NCBI GenBank assembly: GCA_944383325.1
Contig: CALWPC010000028.1
Span: forward strand, 1-38,412
Direction of reading: 5' to 3'
Origin: an uncultured Lachnospiraceae bacterium
GTDB taxonomy: Bacteria > Bacillota > Clostridia > Lachnospirales > Lachnospiraceae
DNA: 38,412 nt
The position numbers and the translations under genes are program-made. The stretch's first letter is position 1, and each line of letters opens with the position of its first letter. The notes under the pieces were generated by a model. That model was given only the letters and a program-made list of their open reading frames with translations, did no database searches and was not told the DNA's origin. Below are positions 25,250 to 33,350 of the stretch, in pieces.

Positions 25250-26551
25250 ATGAGAAAAATTATATTACTTGCTTTTTGTATGATGATCGGTTGTTGTGCC
25301 TGTGCACATTCACAGCAAGAGAAACCGGACAATGAAAACGATATGCTTAGTACCACAGATGCAACTATGGACAGCAATGTCGTCAGCGAGAGTCCAAAGA
25401 TCACAGCAGTCCCTCTGAGCAGGCCCGTACCAAAGATTATTCTGGAGGAATATCGAGATTCTGTTCCAAGGGACGGTTGGACTGGTGGCTTTGGCAGTGT
25501 GGATATTGGACATATTACTGGAACATATATAGATATCTTTGAAACTACGAATGGAATTACAGCGATGACGATTGATGGTAGGATTATGAATATCCGCGCT
25601 GATCACGGGCATGCTGCAGTGCAGGAGGTTTGTAATTTGTTGGAGGATGCCTCTACAGAGCAGAATGAACAAGCTTCTTATGCGGATGCCTATCAAACAG
25701 GCGATCTGTTATATTTCATGAAAAATTATATTTTATATGAATGTAATTTGTTAGATGGAAGCATTAGGTCTGTGTATCATTTAAAAGAGGACTATGCAGA
25801 GGAAATATCGGCATCAGCAGAGGCAGGCGTCATTGGCGGAACATGCGATGGAGTTTTAATGTTTGTTGGATCTGAGGCAAACTCTCATGATCAATTCAAT
25901 AATTTGTTGTGGAATCCGGAGAATCAGGAAGTTAAAGATCTTGGGCAGATGGGGCTGAACTATTTTAGCGGATATTTGGGATGTTCTGATCATGTTGCTT
26001 TTTTTACAGATGGTATGCAGATTTATGCGGTTAATACCGAAGACTGCACTAAGAAAAGTTTATGTGACAGTGGCAATGCATGTTCTAATGATGAGAAGCG
26101 ACCAATTTCGGATACGACCCCAATGCTTTATGGTAACTATGGGGCAATTATTGGCAATGAGCTGTATTATTTGAGTCCGAACTTGTACACAGATGCGCAA
26201 AATGGGAATCCTCTTTGGCTCAATGTTCTGTTTCATATTCCGTTAGTTGGTGTGGAGAAAAACACACAGATACAGGGGATCAAATTTCCTGCTGATCGTG
26301 AAGAGGAGATTGAGAGTTTTTATTATAACCAGAACGAGTGTTATGTCCTTGTGTCGCATTTCGATTCGGACTATTCGAAGGCAGAACAGGGCATGATCAT
26401 TTATAAGGTAGATTGGGAGTCAGAAGATTTTATTCCGGTAACTTCGGTTTTGCAGGAACTGTATTACCCGGGGCAGATGGTTGTAAGAGATGGCATCGCT
26501 TACATTATTTGCCGGGATGGCAGTGAGGTGTATATAGCAGAACTTCACTAG
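25250..26551 (+). CDS. Lipoprotein of unknown function, possible beta-propeller
   Basis: The 433-aa protein begins with a lipoprotein signal (MRKIILLAFCMMIGCCACAH) with several possible lipobox cysteines at 15-18. A Ser/Thr-rich linker follows, then repeated units of the type 'GDLLYFMKNYILYECNLLDG', 'HVAFFTDGMQIYAVNTEDC' and 'GNELYYLSPNLY', each a strand followed by a polar turn. This pattern suggests a beta-propeller like the DUF5050 group, but I do not recognise the family. GGGAGGG lies six bases before the ATG. It is probably an extracellular sensor or binding protein, but its role is unknown. Confidence 0.7.
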   Translation: MRKIILLAFCMMIGCCACAHSQQEKPDNENDMLSTTDATMDSNVVSESPKITAVPLSRPVPKIILEEYRDSVPRDGWTGGFGSVDIGHITGTYIDIFETTNGITAMTIDGRIMNIRADHGHAAVQEVCNLLEDASTEQNEQASYADAYQTGDLLYFMKNYILYECNLLDGSIRSVYHLKEDYAEEISASAEAGVIGGTCDGVLMFVGSEANSHDQFNNLLWNPENQEVKDLGQMGLNYFSGYLGCSDHVAFFTDGMQIYAVNTEDCTKKSLCDSGNACSNDEKRPISDTTPMLYGNYGAIIGNELYYLSPNLYTDAQNGNPLWLNVLFHIPLVGVEKNTQIQGIKFPADREEEIESFYYNQNECYVLVSHFDSDYSKAEQGMIIYKVDWESEDFIPVTSVLQELYYPGQMVVRDGIAYIICRDGSEVYIAELH

Positions 26552-26611
26552 GATACAACAATGGGTGTGTCAATATAATCAAAGGCAGCCTGGACGCAGG
26601 TGGGTCCAGAA

Positions 26612-26651
26612 AACAGGAGAGGGCGATCCGTAAGGACAACCCTCTCCTGTT
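26612..26651. terminator. Inverted repeat/terminator between convergent genes
   Basis: AACAGGAGAGGG (26612-26623) and CCCTCTCCTGTT (26640-26651) form a perfect 12-bp stem with a 16-base loop. On the minus strand it is followed by TTTTC, so it probably ends the ABC transporter operon. On the plus strand no clear T-run follows. Confidence 0.7.
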
Positions 26652-26688
26652 GCATGTGAGTAGTTGAGTAAATTCATGTTTTCGTTTC

Positions 26689-27336
26689 CTAGTGTCTGGG
26701 CAGCTCATATACATAGTCTGCGGCCTGGGCGACGATAGGGGAGTGCGTCACCAGAATGACGCATTTTCCCTCGTCCGCCAACAGGCGAAAAATGCGAATA
26801 ATTTCGTCCTGCGTCTCCTCGTCCAGGTTGCCGGTCGGTTCATCCGCCAGGATGATGTCGGGATCGTAGGACAGCGCGCGGGCGATGGCCACGCGCTGCT
26901 GCTGACCGCCGGACAGCTTTAGGACGCGCCGGTTTGCCTCATCCGGAGACAGGGAAACTTTTTGCAAAAGCTCGAGCGCAAGTTCTTTTTTTGGCGTGTC
27001 AAAGTGTTTGCCCGAGATATTCATGGACAGTACAACATTTTCCAATGCGGTCAGATGAGACAGTAGATTGAAGTTTTGAAATACGACGCCGACATACCGG
27101 CTGCGGAAACGGTATTTATCAATCTGCGACACGTCCTGATCGTTTAAGTAAATATGGCCTCCGGTCGGAGAGGCGAGGCTCGATAAAATGGAGAGAAGTG
27201 TCGTCTTGCCTGCGCCCGACTTCCCGACAATGGCGTAAATATTGCCGCTGTCAAATTGATAGTTCAGATCGTTTAACACCGGCCGGGCATTTCGTCCGTA
27301 CTGGTAGCAAATATGTTCCAATTTTAATAAGCTCAT
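26689..27336 (-). CDS. ABC transporter ATP-binding protein (MacB/LolD/Vex2 type)
   Basis: The 215-aa ATPase has Walker A IVGKSGAGKTTLL, Q-loop VVFQNFNLL, the signature KLSGGQQQRVAIARAL and Walker B IILADEPTGNLDE with THS switch. These are the marks of the MacB/LolD family that works with FtsX-like permeases in mechanotransmission rather than transport through the membrane. It follows the permease gene by 25 bases, with GGAGGTCAAGC before its ATG. It ends shortly before the terminator at 26612-26651. Confidence 0.95.
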   Translation of the reverse strand: MSLLKLEHICYQYGRNARPVLNDLNYQFDSGNIYAIVGKSGAGKTTLLSILSSLASPTGGHIYLNDQDVSQIDKYRFRSRYVGVVFQNFNLLSHLTALENVVLSMNISGKHFDTPKKELALELLQKVSLSPDEANRRVLKLSGGQQQRVAIARALSYDPDIILADEPTGNLDEETQDEIIRIFRLLADEGKCVILVTHSPIVAQAADYVYELPRH

Positions 27337-27361
27337 GCTTGACCTCCAATTTTTAAGATTT

Positions 27362-28981
27362 TTACGAACGACTCGAAAGAATTTTCAGCGGCTCATATCG
27401 CATAATGCTGATCAGTGCGGCGAGACTGGAAACAATCGTCAGCAAAATTCCGACCCCGACTAATTGCAAAATGACGGTCAGGTTTGTGGCGCTTGATACA
27501 GAATTGACATAAGAGACTGCGGGCGAGCCGTCTGGTCTTGCCATGCGCTCTCCGGCTGACTGACCGGGATCAAATCCGAAGTTTTCACTGACCGAAGCGT
27601 TGGACTGTTCGTTTTTTTCGATCTGGCCGGACAGCAGTGTGTTTGTTACCGGAACCGATACGGCGGCGCCGATCGCGGTTCCGATCATCATAGAAACAAA
27701 GGTAACCAAAAACAGTTCGATGACAAATTGCACGGCGACCCGGCTTTTTTTCATGCCGATTGCCGTGAGTACGCCGACCTCGTATTTTCGCTCGCGCAGA
27801 TTAAAAATATTGAGTGTGACGAGAATGATTCCGCCGACGATCAGCACAATCAGGAAGAACCATAGCGCTGTGGTACTCAGTGTTTCCAGCGGAGTCAGGC
27901 TGTTTTCAAACGCGGTAAGATCGGAGGAAGATACCGTGTAATCTTCGCTCAGTCCAAGTTCGTACACCTGTTCTTCAAATTGTTCATAGTGTTCGATGTT
28001 GGTAAAGGTATATGTAAATGCGAGCGTAATGTTCAGCGCTGCAGACTGTTCTTCTCCGCTGCTGTCCGTTGTCGTGTTATCTGCTTCAGACGACGCATCC
28101 GCAATGTCGCTGAGCGCGGTATAGTTCATGTAAATATTGTTGGCGGGGTCATTCATGGAAAATCGGTTCTGTTCCTCTGAAGAGGAGGCGGAATTGGTAT
28201 AAATGCCGCTGATGGTCAGAGTGTACGTTTCGTCTTCGCACTGCGGATTGCACAGTGTGAGCGTATCCCCGACGGACAGATTATTGTACAGAGCCAGTTC
28301 ATTGCTGATAATACAAGTGAGCTCCTCCGATGTCTCATCAAACATTTCTCCGTCCGTAATCATGTAGCTTCCGTCTTCTCCAAACATGCTGAGCATCGCG
28401 TCATAAGATGAATATCCGGTTATTGCGAAATCTCCGGTGTTGACCTGAAAGCGTTCCCCGCCGCCGGGGAAGCCATTTTCCATGCCGCCGGGCGGCTGCA
28501 TGCTAAAGTCCTGACTGGTTTCGGAAGATTCGTCGGACTCCTCGTCGTCCTCTTCGGTTCCATAAGGAAGAAGATCTCCGGTTGCATCCAGTGAAAACGC
28601 TCCGGAGTAGTAGTACGAATCTCCGTCTGACTGCGCCTGCGCATATTGGATGTAATCTTCTAATGTCAGCGAGGACCCCTGTAAAATATCAAAGTCAAAA
28701 TTCCTGCGGTCGAACGATGTGTCAGCGTCGGGCGCCTGGTCAGGCTTGCCGTTTTCCATATCCGGTTGCGCCATCTGTTCCATCGCCTGCGTGCGGTCGA
28801 AGCTAATCTGGGCGGTGATCGTCATCTGGCTCAAAGTATCCTCCTTGGCCGTCTGGGCAGCCTGCCGGATCGAAAGTGCGGTGCAGGCAGATACCGCGAT
28901 GACAAGGACGATAATACCGATCAAAATGTTTCGCAGTTTATTGCGCGTAATGCTTTTCAAAGCGTTTTGAAAAAGAAACAT
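27362..28981 (-). CDS. FtsX/MacB-like ABC transporter permease with large extracellular domain
   Basis: The 539-aa protein has one N-terminal membrane helix (LRNILIGIIVLVIAVSACTA), a roughly 330-residue extracytoplasmic domain, and three C-terminal helices with an FtsX-type core (STTALWFFLIVLIVGGIILV, NLRERKYEVGVLTAIGMKKS, and a last helix before ALISIMRYEPLKIL). The extracellular domain has an acidic, Gly/Pro-rich insert (about 140-185), rather low-complexity. The start at 28981 lies nine bases after GGAGG. It pairs with the ATPase downstream and faces a two-component system across a shared control region, reminiscent of pneumococcal Vex/Vnc or of bacitracin/lantibiotic-type modules; which signal or compound is involved is unknown. 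Confidence 0.92.
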   Translation of the reverse strand: MFLFQNALKSITRNKLRNILIGIIVLVIAVSACTALSIRQAAQTAKEDTLSQMTITAQISFDRTQAMEQMAQPDMENGKPDQAPDADTSFDRRNFDFDILQGSSLTLEDYIQYAQAQSDGDSYYYSGAFSLDATGDLLPYGTEEDDEESDESSETSQDFSMQPPGGMENGFPGGGERFQVNTGDFAITGYSSYDAMLSMFGEDGSYMITDGEMFDETSEELTCIISNELALYNNLSVGDTLTLCNPQCEDETYTLTISGIYTNSASSSEEQNRFSMNDPANNIYMNYTALSDIADASSEADNTTTDSSGEEQSAALNITLAFTYTFTNIEHYEQFEEQVYELGLSEDYTVSSSDLTAFENSLTPLETLSTTALWFFLIVLIVGGIILVTLNIFNLRERKYEVGVLTAIGMKKSRVAVQFVIELFLVTFVSMMIGTAIGAAVSVPVTNTLLSGQIEKNEQSNASVSENFGFDPGQSAGERMARPDGSPAVSYVNSVSSATNLTVILQLVGVGILLTIVSSLAALISIMRYEPLKILSSRS

Positions 28982-29031
28982 GAGTTGTCGCCTCCGTGCA
29001 AAGTATTGTTTAGGATAGTATAATGGACTTT

Positions 29032-29048
29032 CCTAAAACGAACCTAAA
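29032..29048. promoter_or_regulatory. Direct repeat, candidate response-regulator binding site
   Basis: CCTAAA at 29032-29037 and again at 29043-29048 are exactly 11 bp apart, the spacing typical of OmpR/PhoB-type direct repeats. A third, inverted copy TTTAGG lies at 29009-29014. They fall between the divergent permease and response-regulator genes, close to a TATACT (minus strand) upstream of the permease. Confidence 0.5.
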
Positions 29049-29085
29049 TTAAATTTGAACATTTCGTTAAAATCCCGCTTCCGGT

Positions 29086-29115
29086 TTGTAAATTGCGGTC
29101 AGGACATGCTATAGT
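29086..29115 (+). promoter_or_regulatory. Promoter of the two-component system operon
   Basis: TTGTAA (29086-29091), 18 bases, TATAGT (29110-29115) lie 28 bases before the response regulator start. Confidence 0.5.
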
Positions 29116-29143
29116 AGAAAAAAAGAGAAATGGGTGAGACGCG

Positions 29144-29827
29144 TTGAAACTGTTAATTGCAGAAGATGATCCGGATATTTCGAAAGCGCTTTGCACGTTG
29201 CTGAAACACCATAACTATTGCGTGGATGTGGTGGACAATGGAGACGACGCGTATGCTTACGCCGCTGCAGCAAGCTATGACGGCATTATTTTGGATATTA
29301 TGATGCCGGGAATGGACGGGATGGAAGTGCTGCGCCGTCTGCGGTCTGAGCATAACACGGTGCCGGTGCTTCTTCTCACAGCCAAAGGTGAAGTGGAGAA
29401 TCGTGTCAGCGGTTTGGATGCGGGCGCTGATGATTACCTCCCCAAGCCGTTTGCGGTCAATGAATTTCTTGCGCGCGTGAGAGCTATGCTTCGGCGGAGG
29501 GAAAGTTTTCAGGCCGAAATTTTGCGTTTCGCGGGATTGGCGTTAAATTTGGCTACGTTTGAGCTGAGTTATGGAAACCGAAAAATTCGTCTGGCCAGTC
29601 GGGAATTTCAGGTGATGGAGCTGCTTATGCAGGCGCCCGGTACGATTTTGCCGGCGGAGCGATTTATGGAACATATTTGGGGATGGGATTCCGATGTGGA
29701 AGTCAATATTGTCTGGGTTTATATTTCCAATCTGAGAAAAAAGCTTGCCAACCTCGGCGCTTTCGTGGAGATTCGTGCCGTGCGGGGAGTGGGCTACTGC
29801 CTTGAAGAGAAAGGAGAACAGGAATGA
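29144..29827 (+). CDS. OmpR/PhoB-family response regulator
   Basis: The 227-aa protein has a receiver domain (1-120) with acidic pocket EDDPD at 7-11, phosphorylation site Asp51 in ILDIMMPGMDG, LLTAKGEVENR and LPKPF. A winged-helix output domain (130-220) has SREFQVMELLMQAPGTILPA, NIVWVYISNLRKKL and RAVRGVGYCL. It likely starts at TTG 29144; GGGTGAG lies five bases before it, a weak ribosome site. It overlaps the kinase gene by ATGA. Divergence from the ABC transporter suggests it controls that operon. Confidence 0.95.
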   Translation: MKLLIAEDDPDISKALCTLLKHHNYCVDVVDNGDDAYAYAAAASYDGIILDIMMPGMDGMEVLRRLRSEHNTVPVLLLTAKGEVENRVSGLDAGADDYLPKPFAVNEFLARVRAMLRRRESFQAEILRFAGLALNLATFELSYGNRKIRLASREFQVMELLMQAPGTILPAERFMEHIWGWDSDVEVNIVWVYISNLRKKLANLGAFVEIRAVRGVGYCLEEKGEQE

Positions 29828-31062
29828 TACCAGGGCTTCGGCGAAAGTTTATCGTCATTGCAGCGGGTGCGCTGTTCGCCGTGATCGCCGTCATTGTGTT
29901 GTCTATAAACGGCGTGTATTGGTATCAGTGCAATGACATGCTTGATCACAGGCTGACACTGTTGCTTCAGGAGTTTCCAAAACCGGCGGATCCGCAGCCG
30001 ATGATGGGAATGATGTTTCCGGACATGTTGGATGATATGAGATTTTCGGCGCGCGGGTGCGTGCTCGTTCTGAATGAGCAGGGAGAATTGTTGTCTGTAG
30101 AGCAGGATATAACAAATTCTTACAGTGAGGAGGACATGGGTTCTCTGGCGGATGATATTCTCGATCAGGAAAAAGCAAAGGGATGGCAATCTCCATATAA
30201 ATACCGGGTGGAGACAAGAGTGGTAGGCGCCGGGGAGCAGCAGACGATGATCGGAATCGTTGATGCGTCCGTATCTATGTATTCGATGGCGTCGGTGCTG
30301 TTGATTTCCGTGGTCATTGCGCTGATCAGCTTTGTTCTTGTGCTGTTGATTATTATTGTTGCCTCCGGGCGTGCGGTGAAACCGATTGCGGAGAGTTATG
30401 AGAAGCAGAAACGGTTTATTACAGATGCGGGACATGAACTGAAAACACCGTTGACGGTCATTTCGGCTAATAATGAGATTGCACGGCTCAGTTTTGGAGA
30501 AAGCGAGTGGTTTGACAGCGTGGACAAGCAGGTTCAGAAAATGAACGGACTGGTGCGCAGTCTGATCGCGATGGCAAAGATGGACGAAGTGCAGAAGCTA
30601 GCTGCGGAGCGGTTTAATCTGAGCGATGCGGTCTATGACACGGTGAAATCGTTTGAGCATGTTGCGAAGAGCCGGGGCAGGAAGCTTGCGGTCAGCGTAG
30701 AGGAACATATTTTTTTTGAGGGGGAGGAGTTTAAAATCCGTCAGGTGACGTCAATACTGATGGATAATGCCGTGAAATACTGTGATGAGGGCGGATGTAT
30801 TTCGGTAACGCTGACTGCGGGAAAACAGATTCATCTGACGGTTTCCAATCCCTGCAAAAATCTATCAGAATGTAATCTGGAGCGGTTGTTTGAGCGTTTT
30901 TACCGTGCCGACAAGGCGCGCAGTTCGGATGGCAGTTTTGGACTGGGCCTGTCGATCGCCAAGTCGATTGTGGAGATGCATCATGGGACGATCAGGGCGA
31001 GGGCGCTGCACGGCAGTATCATTCAGTTTGAAATTGTTTTCCGGGCAAAGCGGTTTTTATAG
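29824..31062 (+). CDS. Sensor histidine kinase
   Basis: The 412-aa kinase has two membrane helices (about 9-32 and 156-181) enclosing a 120-residue sensor region with a Met-rich patch (QPMMGMMFPDMLDDM, 59-73). It has no clear HAMP domain. The H-box is FITDAGHELKTPLTVI with His204, the N-box SILMDNAVKYC, and FGLGLSIAKSIVE is the G2 box. The expected G1 box DxGxG is replaced by SNPCKNLSE, a variant I believe is common in clostridial kinases. Its start overlaps the regulator stop by four bases. It signals through that regulator; the ligand is unknown. Confidence 0.93.
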   Translation: MIPGLRRKFIVIAAGALFAVIAVIVLSINGVYWYQCNDMLDHRLTLLLQEFPKPADPQPMMGMMFPDMLDDMRFSARGCVLVLNEQGELLSVEQDITNSYSEEDMGSLADDILDQEKAKGWQSPYKYRVETRVVGAGEQQTMIGIVDASVSMYSMASVLLISVVIALISFVLVLLIIIVASGRAVKPIAESYEKQKRFITDAGHELKTPLTVISANNEIARLSFGESEWFDSVDKQVQKMNGLVRSLIAMAKMDEVQKLAAERFNLSDAVYDTVKSFEHVAKSRGRKLAVSVEEHIFFEGEEFKIRQVTSILMDNAVKYCDEGGCISVTLTAGKQIHLTVSNPCKNLSECNLERLFERFYRADKARSSDGSFGLGLSIAKSIVEMHHGTIRARALHGSIIQFEIVFRAKRFL

Positions 31063-31111
31063 AGGAAGAAATTTATAATGCCTGACGGGAGCCTGCCTGG
31101 CACGGCGCAGG

Positions 31112-31693
31112 TTACGGTATATAATTTTTTGCGAGAATCGCAAAACCGAGAGCGATCAGCACGAGCGGGACAAGCACATGCTGATACCTGGTGATTTTTT
31201 GCTTAATATATGGATAATTTGCCAGAGTCAGTCCGAGATAGCACCAGAGAGCAATCATTCCCGAAAATACGGCTAAAGTAACAATGAAATCCGGGACGGT
31301 ATAGCCGCTGAATACCGGGATATATACCCCGATATTATCTGCTCCGTTTGCGATGGTCAGCAAAAAAACGCTGACAAAACGGATTTGTGTATTTTTTGGC
31401 GTTTCCTGCGTGCTGTGATCTTGTCCGCGCCGGTAGGCAAGCCATGAACGGACGCCGAGAAACAGCGGAAGAAAACCTAAAAGACCGATATATTGGGGAG
31501 GAAAAAGCTGCGTGCCCATCGCCCCTAATATGCTAAGAGCGGTCAGAGCGCCGATTCCCGCATATTGTCCGGCAATGATTTGTACGGTTCCTTTTGGATT
31601 TTGCACCTGTGCGAAAAGTATCGTCAGTATAAAAATGTCGTCGATATTGGTGCTTGCAAAAGATAAAACGGCTGTTAAAAATGTAGACGTCAT
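31112..31693 (-). CDS. CadD-family cation (cadmium) resistance transporter
   Basis: The 193-aa integral membrane protein belongs to the CadD branch of the LysE-like superfamily, implicated in export or sequestration of cadmium or other cations. It starts FLTAVLSFASTNIDDIFIL, with the NIDD motif typical of the family, and has a mirrored FLLTIANGADNIGVYIPVF around residue 115, so it is an internal repeat of about three helices each. I choose ATG 31693, six bases after GGAGG; a longer frame from 31750 would run through the leader terminator. Its expression seems governed by the leader RNA described below. Confidence 0.9.
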   Translation of the reverse strand: MTSTFLTAVLSFASTNIDDIFILTILFAQVQNPKGTVQIIAGQYAGIGALTALSILGAMGTQLFPPQYIGLLGFLPLFLGVRSWLAYRRGQDHSTQETPKNTQIRFVSVFLLTIANGADNIGVYIPVFSGYTVPDFIVTLAVFSGMIALWCYLGLTLANYPYIKQKITRYQHVLVPLVLIALGFAILAKNYIP

Positions 31694-31730
31694 GTTTGTG
31701 CCTCCTTTTACATCGTGAAAGTTGAACAGG

Positions 31731-31773
31731 AAAAAAATAAGCCTATGCACACCAAAAAAGTGTGTATAGGCTT
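31731..31773 (-). terminator. Intrinsic terminator in the cadD leader
   Basis: On the minus strand AAGCCTATACACAC (31760-31773) pairs with GTGTGCATAGGCTT (31739-31752), 14 bp with one G-T pair, loop of seven, followed by ATTTTTTT (31731-31738). It lies about 40 bases before the cadD ATG, upstream of its ribosome site, so it can only serve as an attenuator. Confidence 0.85.
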
Positions 31774-31802
31774 ACATTTCCAGTTCTAATTACCTGTAGT
31801 AA

Positions 31803-31830
31803 TTGACTTTAATATCCTGCCGGATATAAA
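31803..31830 (+). promoter_or_regulatory. Possible promoter of the GNAT-cytidine deaminase gene
   Basis: TTGACT (31803-31808), 16 bases, TATAAA (31825-31830) on the plus strand, inside the cadD leader. The overlap with hairpin P2 means this could be coincidence of an AT-rich stem. Confidence 0.35.
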
Positions 31831-31865
31831 CTGCCCCCGCCCTATACGGAAAACATATCGCGAGT

Positions 31866-31894
31866 AGTATAGCATGTGGCTTGGATAATTGCAA
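31866..31894 (-). promoter_or_regulatory. cadD promoter
   Basis: On the minus strand TTGCAA (31889-31894), 17 bases, TATACT (31866-31871). Transcription would start near 31859. Confidence 0.65.
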
Positions 31895-31923
31895 CGAAAA
31901 TTTTATGACAAGGAGATAGGAGT

Positions 31924-32754
31924 ATGATTAGAAAACTTCAGATGTCGGATAGAGAACAAGTAATGAGAATATGGCTGAGTGGAAACGAGCAGGCGCACCC
32001 CTTTATTTCAAAAGAGTATTGGCGGTCGAATTATGACTTGGTAAGGCAGCAGCTTATGCAGGCTGACGTTTTTGTTTTTGAAACGGACGGAGACGTCAGA
32101 GGATTTATCGGGCTTATGGACGGGTATATTGCCGGGATCTTTGTAGATGCGCCGTATCGTTCTCTTGGCATTGGACAACAGCTTTTAGAGTATGTAAAAC
32201 AAACAGATAGTACACTGTCATTGGACGTGTATGAGAAAAATAAGCGGGCGGTTGCATTTTATGTTCGCGAGGGATTTTCAATACAGTCAGAACAGCTTGA
32301 TGAAGATACAGGAGAGTTGGAATATACGATGGTTTGGAAAGAGACACACGAAATGAGCAGTGAATGGGAGCGGCTTTATGCCGCAGCGAAGAACGCATTA
32401 AATCCAAGACGCATATCTGACTATGTGGAGGCCGGACAGGTTGCGGCTGCGCTGATGACAACGAGCGGACATATTTATACAGGAATTTGTATCGATACCG
32501 CCTGCTCTCTTGGGATGTGCGCGGAGCGCAATGCAATCGCCCATATGCTGACCTGCCAAGAGAGTGAAATTGCCAAGTTGGCGGTGGTGATGGCAGACGG
32601 GGCTGTGGCGATGCCCTGCGGCGCCTGCTGTGAATTGATGATGCAGTTGGGGGAATGGGCCAAGGAGATTGAAATTCTTACTGACAATCAGAAAATGGAA
32701 TCAAAGCGATTAAAAGAGCTGTTTCCAAATTGGTGGGGAAAGAAAGGCGGTTGA
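31924..32754 (+). CDS. Fusion of a GNAT acetyltransferase and a cytidine deaminase-like domain
   Basis: One 276-aa frame holds two enzymes. Residues 1-140 are a GNAT acetyltransferase with VDAPYRSLGIGQQLLEYVKQ as acetyl-CoA site and LDVYEKNKRAVAFYVREGF at the C-terminal side. Residues 145-276 are a short cytidine deaminase-like unit with the zinc site CAERNAI (C199, E201) and PCGACCE (C232, C235), in the usual spacing. The AGGAG lies eight bases before the ATG. The internal Met144 lacks a clear ribosome site, so separate expression is unlikely. Deaminase relatives include blasticidin-S deaminase, so the pair could modify nucleoside drugs; this is speculation. Four bases separate it from the next gene. 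Confidence 0.85.
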   Translation: MIRKLQMSDREQVMRIWLSGNEQAHPFISKEYWRSNYDLVRQQLMQADVFVFETDGDVRGFIGLMDGYIAGIFVDAPYRSLGIGQQLLEYVKQTDSTLSLDVYEKNKRAVAFYVREGFSIQSEQLDEDTGELEYTMVWKETHEMSSEWERLYAAAKNALNPRRISDYVEAGQVAAALMTTSGHIYTGICIDTACSLGMCAERNAIAHMLTCQESEIAKLAVVMADGAVAMPCGACCELMMQLGEWAKEIEILTDNQKMESKRLKELFPNWWGKKGG

Positions 32755-32758
32755 AAAG

Positions 32759-33298
32759 GTGGACGAGTTTAGACAGGTTGTTTTATTTATTGCAATGAGT
32801 CTTGACGGATATATTGCGGACAGCAACGGTGGCGTTGAATGGCTGAACGGACAGGAGGACGGCGGGGAACATGTAGACACTTACGCTGAGTTTGTAAAAG
32901 GGATTGATACGGTTCTGATGGGGTGGAATACCTACCATCAAATTGTTACAGAGCTTTCTCCGACAGAATGGGTATATAGCGATTTTACGACTTATGTATT
33001 TACGCATCACAAAGGCCGGCCTGCTGAAAATATCAGGTTTACTGAGGAAAGCCCGGCGAAGCTGATCAGGCAGTTAAAAGCGTGCGGCGGAAAAGATATA
33101 TGGGTTTGCGGCGGGGCGGATCTGGTCAGTCAATTAAGACATTCCGATCTGATTGATCAATATATCGTTTCCATTATTCCAACACTTTTGGGAAAAGGAA
33201 TCCGATTATTCGGGGAAATGGAAAAGGAACAAATGCTGTATTTAACGAAAATACAAAATGATCATGGGATTGTAGAATTGACTTACAGGCGCAGGTGA
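32759..33298 (+). CDS. Dihydrofolate reductase-like (RibD C-terminal domain) reductase
   Basis: The 179-aa protein belongs to the RibD_C/DHFR-like group: VVLFIAMSLDGYIADSNGGV at the N-terminus, VLMGWNTY, and DIWVCGGADLVSQL for NADPH binding, then IIPTLLGKGIRLF. These small proteins reduce pteridine- or flavin-like substrates that are mostly unknown. It starts at GTG 32759, with AAAGG about a dozen bases before it. It closely follows the GNAT-deaminase fusion; a deaminase next to a RibD-type reductase recalls the two halves of riboflavin enzyme RibD, but the sequences are from different subgroups. Confidence 0.87.
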   Translation: MDEFRQVVLFIAMSLDGYIADSNGGVEWLNGQEDGGEHVDTYAEFVKGIDTVLMGWNTYHQIVTELSPTEWVYSDFTTYVFTHHKGRPAENIRFTEESPAKLIRQLKACGGKDIWVCGGADLVSQLRHSDLIDQYIVSIIPTLLGKGIRLFGEMEKEQMLYLTKIQNDHGIVELTYRRR

Positions 33299-33319
33299 TC
33301 TTTTTGATCAAGAAGTCTC

Positions 33320-33348
33320 TTGAAAAATCGTGTGAACCATGTTATTAT
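33320..33348 (+). promoter_or_regulatory. Promoter of the marR-repair gene run
   Basis: TTGAAA (33320-33325), 17 bases, TATTAT (33343-33348), each 5/6 to consensus. An ATG-like frame start at 33320 coincides with the -35 and is therefore unlikely to be translated. Confidence 0.75.
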
Positions 33349-33350
33349 AA

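Larger units (their letters stand above)
31731..31859 (-). promoter_or_regulatory. Structured leader of cadD, candidate riboswitch/attenuator
   Basis: The roughly 165-nt leader on the minus strand folds into three visible pieces. Hairpin P2 (31808-31830) pairs TTTATATCC with GGATATTAAA across GGCA. Hairpin P3 (31788-31804) pairs AATTAC with GTAATT. A third pairing, GTATAGG at 31841-31847 with CCTATAC at 31764-31770, would close both hairpins. That second strand is also the 5' arm of the terminator, so the two folds exclude each other, an antiterminator/terminator switch. A CGGGGGCAG run sits between P1 and P2. I could not match it to a known class such as yybP-ykoY or NiCo. Confidence 0.6.

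Noticed and set aside
28480-28560. CRISPR or tandem repeat in the permease gene
   Set aside because: The Gly/Pro/acidic run is a low-complexity insert in a continuous reading frame; no regular DNA repeat is present. I saw no CRISPR array anywhere in the window.
31808-31830. Purine riboswitch or other known class in the cadD leader
   Set aside because: The conserved loop sequences of purine, yybP-ykoY, NiCo, M-box, fluoride and guanidine classes are not visible.
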